Assembly (NCBI GenBank): GCA_040512755.1
Contig: JBEVEP010000209.1
Span: 1 to 12,808, forward strand
From: JBEVEP01 sp040512755
Lineage (GTDB): Bacteria > Pseudomonadota > Alphaproteobacteria > Rhizobiales > Rhizobiaceae
Length of the DNA stretch: 12,808 nucleotides
Reading direction: 5' to 3'
In this document: positions 7,412-12,808 of the stretch, piece by piece
Layout of the letters: each line of letters opens with the position of its first letter
Position numbering within the stretch: position 1 is the first letter of the stretch
The notes under the pieces: model-generated
Seen by the model: the letters and a program-made list of their open reading frames with translations, nothing else
Told to the model about the DNA's origin: nothing
Databases searched by the model: none
Program-made: the position numbers and the translations under genes

Positions 7412-10400
7412 TCACGGCTCTGTGAGTCGAACAAGAGCCGCATCCATAGCCGCCGCCGGAACAGGAATGAGGCGCGGAACTTCGGTGAAGAGAAGCGCGG
7501 CGACGACGTCTCGACCCGGGTAAAGCGGCTGCAGCAGCGCTCGATAGAGCGCCATTTGCAGAATGTACGCTTCCGGAACCTCTTCCAGCGAAGCGGGCGC
7601 CGGTCGGTTGGTCTTATAATCGACGATCAACACTTCGGCAGATGTGACTGCAAGACGGTCGATCTTTCCGGACACCGCCCGCTCGCGGCCTCTCACGCGG
7701 AGCGTCCCCATTATAGCGACTTCTGGACGTGAACCCGCAGCGAATAGCCGTCCAAAACGCGTATTGCTCAGGACAGAATCGACGGCCTCGAGCGCATCCC
7801 GCCTGTCTTCGTCACGCCAGTCAGCGCCAGCGCGGGCAAGATAGCGCCGGCCGGCTGCCGTCCGCTCCGGTTCAGGAAGCTCCGGCAACATCTGCAACAG
7901 CCGATGGATCGCAAGGCCGCGCTGGACGGCGAAAGCGGGTTCACCGTCTGGCTCGAGAACCGGCGAGCGTGCCGAGATGACAGGTTCATCGATCGCCTCG
8001 ATCAAGGCCGACGCACCGGACGGAGAAAGCGGCCTCGGCAGTGTGGACGGCTCCGGAATGGCGGCGAACAACTCGCGGGGCAGAGCAACTGTCTCGACTT
8101 CCTCCGTCGCCAGAGTCTCCTTCGCAGGAACGCAATGCTGGGCCTTCGATATCCGATAGCGATGCACGGTCTCGCCTGTATAGGGATTCGTCCGCTCCTC
8201 GCTGTGACTGTCCCCGGTCAGAGCGGAAGTTACTATGGCGTGCCATATCATGCTCTGCGGCGCGCGTTTGCCATGATACCCGCAGACAATCAGCCGGTCC
8301 TCGGCGCGCGTCATGCCCACATAAAGCAGCCGGCGATACTCCTCCTCGGCCTTTTCCTTCGCGTATCGCGCGATCCCCTGGGAAAATCCGTTGGCGACCT
8401 CCTTTGCCGAACGCCATAAGAAGCCGCTGCCCGCCCACAGGCCGCGCGCGGACTCAAACGGCATGAGGCGGGGCAAATGCTGGTCGCTGAACGGCGCGCT
8501 GCCGCTGTCGATCAGAAACACAACCGGCGCCTCGAGACCTTTGGCCGCGTGCACCGTCATGATGCGGACCTCGCTGCGGGATTGATCCATCTCCCGTTTG
8601 ATCTCGGGACCGGCACTTTCGAGCGTTGCCAGAAAGGCTTCCAGTCCGGGCAGGCCGGTTTGTTCTTCCGCAAGACAGAAGTTCAGGAACTCGTCGAGAA
8701 TTTCGCCCGCCTCATGGCCCAGCCGACCGATCATCTTGCGGCGCACCTGATCGCGGCCGAGTATTCCTGCGTAGAACTCGAAGACCGGTTTGAAAGCGGC
8801 CTCATTCATCCATTTCGCAAGCTGCGCGACAATCGAAGCGAAGCCCGAATCGGTCTCTGCCTTACGCTTCAGCGCGCCATACAGCGAAACGCTCGCTGGC
8901 CGGTTCCAGGCCAGGTCGAAAAGCCTCTCCTCGCTTTCACCGAAGATCAGGCTTTTGAGCGCTGCCGCGAGCGAAAGATCGTCTTCCGGCTGGAGCAGAA
9001 AGCGGCCGAGCGCTACAAGATCCTTGACCGCAATGTGCCCTGGCAAACTTAGCCTATCGGCGCCGGCCACAGGTATCCCCAGGCTCTTCAGACTGCGTGA
9101 CAATGCATGGACGAACCGGTCACGCTTGCGCACCAGGACAAGAACGTCGCCGGCGGCGAGCCGCTTGCCGGTACCCTCGATGACCTCGCCCGACTTGATC
9201 CACCCGTCGATGGTCCGCGCGATGTTGTCGGCCACGCGCACTGCCGGCGCGCGTGCATGGTCCACCGGAATTCTCCAGTCGTCCGGCTCTTCCACAGCAT
9301 CGGCGCCGACGGTCGGCCACACTTCGACATAGCCCGGCGCGCCTGCCCGGATCGCCTTATGCCCCAGCGGATCGGAATCGCGTGAAAGCCCCTTCCGTAC
9401 GTCTTCCCGGGCAAAGACCAGATCAACCGCCGACAGGATGTCGTCCGTCGAACGAAATGACCAGGTGAGCTTGACTGGTTCGAAGCGGCCGTTCGCGTCC
9501 CTGACCCGCGCCGAGAATTCGCTGCCGCTCAACGCGAAGGACTCGGGATCGGCGCCCTGGAACGAGTATATCGATTGTTTCTCGTCTCCGACGGCAAAGA
9601 TCGTACGGTGAACGTTGTCCCGTGCCCCCATTCCGGTGAAAAATTCCTCGGCGAGCTTTCTGACGACACTCCATTGGTCGGGGCTGGTGTCCTGAGCCTC
9701 GTCGATCAGGATATGGTCAATCCCCTTGTCGAGCTTGTATTGGACCCACGGTCCAGCATCCTGCCGTGCCAGCAGACGCACTGTGCGGGTGATGAGGTCA
9801 TTGAAGTCGAGAAACCCGCGCGCGCTCTTCAACCGCTCGTATCGCGCAATCAGCCAGTCGGCGATGATCAGAGCGGCCTGTGTACCTTCCAGCATGTGGA
9901 ACAACGCGACCCGGTCGCAGACATCGCGTACCCCCATCGCCATTCGCTCGAACGATTCGGCAAAGCCGGGGAAATGATCGGCAACTCCCTTTGACGCAAT
10001 TTGTTTGACGCTTCGAGGCTGCCATCCTTCCCCTGGCTTCTTTGTCAGGAATGTATCCTGAAGCTGCCCCAGGCGCCTGAAAGGATCGGAGGTGCGGCAC
10101 GCTTCGCGCAGCTTGTAGGCAAAATCAGCGGCAATTCTCTTCCCGGCCTGTTCCGCGTGGCGGAGAAACTCCTCGCAAAACGCCTCCCCGAAATAGCGAT
10201 CCGGCCAAACCGACGCCGCGATGCTTTGCGCGCTTTCGTCCGCACGGAAGCCAAACTCCTCGAACAGGTCCTCGAACGGTTCGTCGAGGCTTACTGTCTG
10301 GCGAATGAAATCTCGCAGCCGATCGCGCTTTTGCACGATCTCGCCGAGCAGATTGTCGAGCCCGGTTTCGCCGCCGCGCTCAAGTACGGTCGCGAAAGCA

Positions 10401-10942
10401 TCCGCCAATTGGCGATTGTCCCGTGCTGCAGCGCCGGAGATCATGTCACGGCGTGCTTCGCCGATGAGGGCTGCTTCCATCTGATGGTCGAGCATCTCGA
10501 AATGCCCGGCGATGTTCGCTTCCAACGGGAACTGATGGAGCAGTGCCTCGCAGAATGCATGGATGGTCTGGATCTTGAGGCCGCCCGGTGTTTCGAGCGC
10601 GGTAGCGAAAAGTCTGCGCGCACGCGCCAACCGCTCCTGGCGCGGGGACTTGCCCTCGATCTCTTCGATGCTTTTGGCCAGTTCGGCGTCGTCGAGCAGG
10701 GTCCATCGGGCGAGGTTTCCGAACACCCGGTTCGCCATGTTGGCCGCGGCCGCGCGCGTATAGGTGAGGCACAGTATCTTGGACGGCTCTGTCCCTTCGA
10801 GCAGCAGCCTGGTCACCCGCTGCGACAGCACGTGTGTTTTTCCGGAACCCGCATTGGCGGACACCCAGACAGAGTTGCGCGGGTCCGAGGCTTTCGCCTG
10901 AAGCTCGATCGTGTCGGTCGGAACGGTCAGGGGCGCCTTCAT
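7412..10942 (-). CDS. addA: Double-strand break repair helicase-nuclease AddA, alphaproteobacterial type
   Basis: AddA is the 3'-5' helicase and nuclease subunit of AddAB, the RecBCD counterpart that processes DNA ends for RecA loading. The protein has 1176 residues, normal for the alphaproteobacterial type. SF1 helicase motifs in order: Walker A NAGSGKTH (30-37, K35), LTYTRAAA (59-66), Walker B LIDEAQDT (412-419), GDEKQSIYSFQGADP (452-466), WSFRST (494-499), RIMTVHAAKGLE (793-804) and YRRLLYVGMTRAEDR (869-883). The C-terminal RecB-like nuclease domain shows AIHRLL, then GKIDR (D1095) and VDYKT (D1108, K1110), followed by Q1129. Both activities therefore look intact. Its ATG overlaps the addB stop by 4 nt (ATGA), and trxA follows. 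Confidence 0.97.
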   Translation of the reverse strand: MKAPLTVPTDTIELQAKASDPRNSVWVSANAGSGKTHVLSQRVTRLLLEGTEPSKILCLTYTRAAAANMANRVFGNLARWTLLDDAELAKSIEEIEGKSPRQERLARARRLFATALETPGGLKIQTIHAFCEALLHQFPLEANIAGHFEMLDHQMEAALIGEARRDMISGAAARDNRQLADAFATVLERGGETGLDNLLGEIVQKRDRLRDFIRQTVSLDEPFEDLFEEFGFRADESAQSIAASVWPDRYFGEAFCEEFLRHAEQAGKRIAADFAYKLREACRTSDPFRRLGQLQDTFLTKKPGEGWQPRSVKQIASKGVADHFPGFAESFERMAMGVRDVCDRVALFHMLEGTQAALIIADWLIARYERLKSARGFLDFNDLITRTVRLLARQDAGPWVQYKLDKGIDHILIDEAQDTSPDQWSVVRKLAEEFFTGMGARDNVHRTIFAVGDEKQSIYSFQGADPESFALSGSEFSARVRDANGRFEPVKLTWSFRSTDDILSAVDLVFAREDVRKGLSRDSDPLGHKAIRAGAPGYVEVWPTVGADAVEEPDDWRIPVDHARAPAVRVADNIARTIDGWIKSGEVIEGTGKRLAAGDVLVLVRKRDRFVHALSRSLKSLGIPVAGADRLSLPGHIAVKDLVALGRFLLQPEDDLSLAAALKSLIFGESEERLFDLAWNRPASVSLYGALKRKAETDSGFASIVAQLAKWMNEAAFKPVFEFYAGILGRDQVRRKMIGRLGHEAGEILDEFLNFCLAEEQTGLPGLEAFLATLESAGPEIKREMDQSRSEVRIMTVHAAKGLEAPVVFLIDSGSAPFSDQHLPRLMPFESARGLWAGSGFLWRSAKEVANGFSQGIARYAKEKAEEEYRRLLYVGMTRAEDRLIVCGYHGKRAPQSMIWHAIVTSALTGDSHSEERTNPYTGETVHRYRISKAQHCVPAKETLATEEVETVALPRELFAAIPEPSTLPRPLSPSGASALIEAIDEPVISARSPVLEPDGEPAFAVQRGLAIHRLLQMLPELPEPERTAAGRRYLARAGADWRDEDRRDALEAVDSVLSNTRFGRLFAAGSRPEVAIMGTLRVRGRERAVSGKIDRLAVTSAEVLIVDYKTNRPAPASLEEVPEAYILQMALYRALLQPLYPGRDVVAALLFTEVPRLIPVPAAAMDAALVRLTEP
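10939..10942 (-). promoter_or_regulatory. ATGA overlap coupling addB and addA translation
   Basis: On the minus strand the addA start ATG (10942-10940) and the addB stop TGA (10941-10939) share the bases ATGA. There is no strong Shine-Dalgarno just upstream, only a weak GGTGG about 10 bp away. Translation of addA is therefore probably coupled to termination of addB, which fits the 1:1 AddAB complex. Confidence 0.7.
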
Positions 10943-12808
10943 TCTTCGCCACCCGACTCATCGCTGTCGCCGCCCGCCGACCATTCGAGCACCCGGGCGA
11001 GATGATCATAATTGCCCTCTGTCTCGCCTTCACGAAATGGCAATGCGCGAGACAGATATCCGGTCGCCGGATCATTGTAGTGCTGAAACAACTGCTCGAG
11101 CCTGCTCCACGCTTCGTCGGCCAGCGCGCCTGCCGATTTGATCCTGCGGTCATATTCGAGGATCGACTGCTCCTCGACTTCGCCATTCGCCTTGAGGCGG
11201 ACGAAAGCGAGTTGCGAGGGTTCGACCGGGCCGATCGCCTTGAAAGCTCCCCTTTTCAGCATGGCCGCTTCGAGGGCGAGTTGCGGCGCGAGCAGTGTAT
11301 GCGCTTGACCCTTTGAGGGCGACGATCCAGTCTTGTAGTCGAGAATGTCGGCCATATTTGCGGGGCGAAGGTCGATGCGGTCGGCCCGGCCCGAAAGCGT
11401 TATGCCGCAGTTGCCGGTCTCGATCGCATCGGCGCGTTCTTCCGCGTATCGCCTGACCACCCCTGCACGATGCTCGCGTTCCCATCGAACGATGTTCTTG
11501 GCCAGCGCACGGAACCGTGGCCACCAAACAGCCTCGACATCTGCCGGCAACCGCGCCTCCGCAAAACACTGCCGGCCGATATTGGCCAGCGTTTCCTCTG
11601 CATCGGCCGCGTCCGGGTCGACGGCAGCTTCGGTGAAGCGATGCATGATCGCGTGGAAAAGCGTGCCCCTCTCTGCCACGCCGGGATCCCGGAGCAGGTT
11701 TTCGACCGGTTCGAGGCCAAGAATTCGTCGGGCATAAACCGCATAGGGGTCCCGCCGGAGCGTCTCAATCTCTGTTACGGAAAAACGCTTTGGACGCGCC
11801 TCGATCGGCGGCGTCGGTGAAGGTCGCTTGGCGAAAGGCATCTCCGCGCCAGTATCCAGCGACCTAACCCAGCGCTGCAGCGTGTCGCCTCGCTTCCCCA
11901 GGTCTGCGGCGCGCTCGGGACCGATGTAAGCAATCAGGCGCTGTAGCCAGCGCGATGCCACTGCCGGAGCGTCGCCTGCCCGCGCCGCCCTGGTCAGCAC
12001 GACAGTCTCCGCTCCCGTGCCCATCCAGAAGTCATGGGCGGCAAGGCCGATCCGACGTTCCGGTGGCTCCAGATCGACGCCTACCTTCATCGCGCGAGAC
12101 ATGAAACGATCTGCATCGGCGCGCCGGGGCCAACTGCCTTCATTGAGGCCCCCCAGAACCAGCGTATCCACGGTCTGCAGGCGTGCTTCGAGTGCGCCCC
12201 ATATGGCGATGCGGCCATCCGCGCCAGCTGCCGGCTTGACGATCTCAGGCCCGATCAGCGCACCGAGAACGTCCGGCCACTCCTCAATAGTAAGCGTCAT
12301 CGGGCACTCGGCAGCCAATAGTGAGCGGAGGAATTCCGCGAGCTTCTGACCGGCATCGCCCGCGTAGAGATTGTTCAGGTCGCCATCCGTACCGCGTCCG
12401 GCCATTTCAAGGGCCACGACCGTTGCGCGGGCTATCTCTGTCAACGCGACCGCACTTGCGCCACGCACTACGAGAAGCGGATCGAGCGCCACGCGGAGTT
12501 TACGCAGCGCGCGCCGTGCTTCCTCTATCCGCTCGGCGCTCATCCGTCCGAACCAGCGCGGAGCGTGGCGATCGCCTGCAAACTCAGTCAACCGCTTCTC
12601 GAACAACTCTTCAAGGGCGGCACCATCGGGTCTGCCGGTCCCGCCTCTCAGCGCAACTAGCTCGATCGTCTCGGCAGCGCGCCGCACGACTGCCCTCTCA
12701 ATGCCAAGGCAAAGAAGGGGGTGCTTCAGGAGCGATAAGATCGCGACAGGATCGCCCGGCCGACAGGCTGTTTCGACCAGAAGCCGCGTGAGCGTCGCAG
12801 CGCTTGTT
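10939..12808 (-). CDS. addB: Double-strand break repair protein AddB, alphaproteobacterial type (C-terminal part)
   Basis: AddB is the second subunit of the AddAB helicase-nuclease; it has a degenerate helicase fold and a RecB-like nuclease domain. The frame is open to the right edge (last full codon 12805-12807), so about 622 residues are present and the N-terminus is outside. A GTG at 12687 is an internal Val, because the residues before it (LLKHPLLCLGIERAVVRRAA) are typical AddB sequence. The family motif GLNEGSWPR lies at about 12124-12150. The nuclease domain has GRADRID (Asp codons near 11382 and 11373) and DYKTG (about 11328-11340). The position of the first Fe-S cysteine of Bacillus AddB is an Asp here (RRDPYA, codon 11749-11751), and no C-terminal cysteine cluster exists. 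The protein ends in an acidic Gly/Ser tail. Confidence 0.95.
   Translation of the reverse strand, partial: TSAATLTRLLVETACRPGDPVAILSLLKHPLLCLGIERAVVRRAAETIELVALRGGTGRPDGAALEELFEKRLTEFAGDRHAPRWFGRMSAERIEEARRALRKLRVALDPLLVVRGASAVALTEIARATVVALEMAGRGTDGDLNNLYAGDAGQKLAEFLRSLLAAECPMTLTIEEWPDVLGALIGPEIVKPAAGADGRIAIWGALEARLQTVDTLVLGGLNEGSWPRRADADRFMSRAMKVGVDLEPPERRIGLAAHDFWMGTGAETVVLTRAARAGDAPAVASRWLQRLIAYIGPERAADLGKRGDTLQRWVRSLDTGAEMPFAKRPSPTPPIEARPKRFSVTEIETLRRDPYAVYARRILGLEPVENLLRDPGVAERGTLFHAIMHRFTEAAVDPDAADAEETLANIGRQCFAEARLPADVEAVWWPRFRALAKNIVRWEREHRAGVVRRYAEERADAIETGNCGITLSGRADRIDLRPANMADILDYKTGSSPSKGQAHTLLAPQLALEAAMLKRGAFKAIGPVEPSQLAFVRLKANGEVEEQSILEYDRRIKSAGALADEAWSRLEQLFQHYNDPATGYLSRALPFREGETEGNYDHLARVLEWSAGGDSDESGGEE

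Noticed and set aside
7411..7426. Stem-loop CTCAC/GTGAG at the end of addA
   Set aside because: The stem is only 5 bp and no T-run follows on either strand, so it is not supported as a terminator.
10001..11005. 334-codon open frame on the + strand opposite addA and the end of addB
   Set aside because: It is fully antisense to genes with intact conserved motifs. Its composition is that of a high-GC shadow frame and it shows no recognisable domain.
12685..12687. GTG as a possible addB start
   Set aside because: The upstream in-frame residues to the window edge are typical AddB sequence, so the codon is internal and the gene is cut by the window.
12321..12791. 156-codon open frame on the + strand opposite addB
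   Set aside because: It is antisense to conserved AddB sequence and very rich in Arg and Ser, typical of a shadow frame.

Overview
The window is a gene-dense, high-GC stretch of ordinary chromosomal housekeeping DNA. Gene order and protein style point to an alphaproteobacterium of the order Hyphomicrobiales (Rhizobiales), probably close to Mesorhizobium and the Phyllobacteriaceae. The supporting signs are trpF-trpB-trpA-accD-folC on one strand facing addB-addA-trxA on the other, alphaproteobacterial-type AddA and AddB, and a DUF2852 protein. The family-level placement is inference from gene order and remembered homologues; no search was run.

Left edge (1-872, + strand): the C-terminal end of a BenE-type benzoate/H+ symporter, a 116-bp spacer, then a small one-helix DUF2852 membrane protein. 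A strong intrinsic terminator (847-871) follows.

Centre (999-6957, + strand): a YgjP/DUF45-type zinc metalloprotease, then trpF, trpB, trpA, accD and folC. The largest gap after the protease is about 120 bp, and trpB and trpA are 2 bp apart, so trpF to folC is probably one transcription unit. It covers the last steps of tryptophan synthesis (phosphoribosylanthranilate isomerase and both tryptophan synthase subunits), the carboxyltransferase beta subunit of acetyl-CoA carboxylase, and folylpolyglutamate/dihydrofolate synthase.

Right side (6957-12808, - strand): addB (N-terminus outside the window), addA and trxA, read towards folC. addB and addA overlap by 4 nt (ATGA). They encode the two subunits of the AddAB helicase-nuclease for double-strand break repair. 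trxA encodes a canonical CGPC thioredoxin. The folC and trxA transcripts converge on one hairpin (6965-6987) whose U-tract serves the trxA direction.

I found no mobile element, CRISPR array, tRNA/rRNA, prophage or defence island, and nothing I would call a new system. The most interesting details are inside known proteins: AccD has lost all four cysteines of its usual zinc ribbon, and the visible part of AddB lacks the cysteines of the iron-sulfur cluster known from Bacillus-type AddB.
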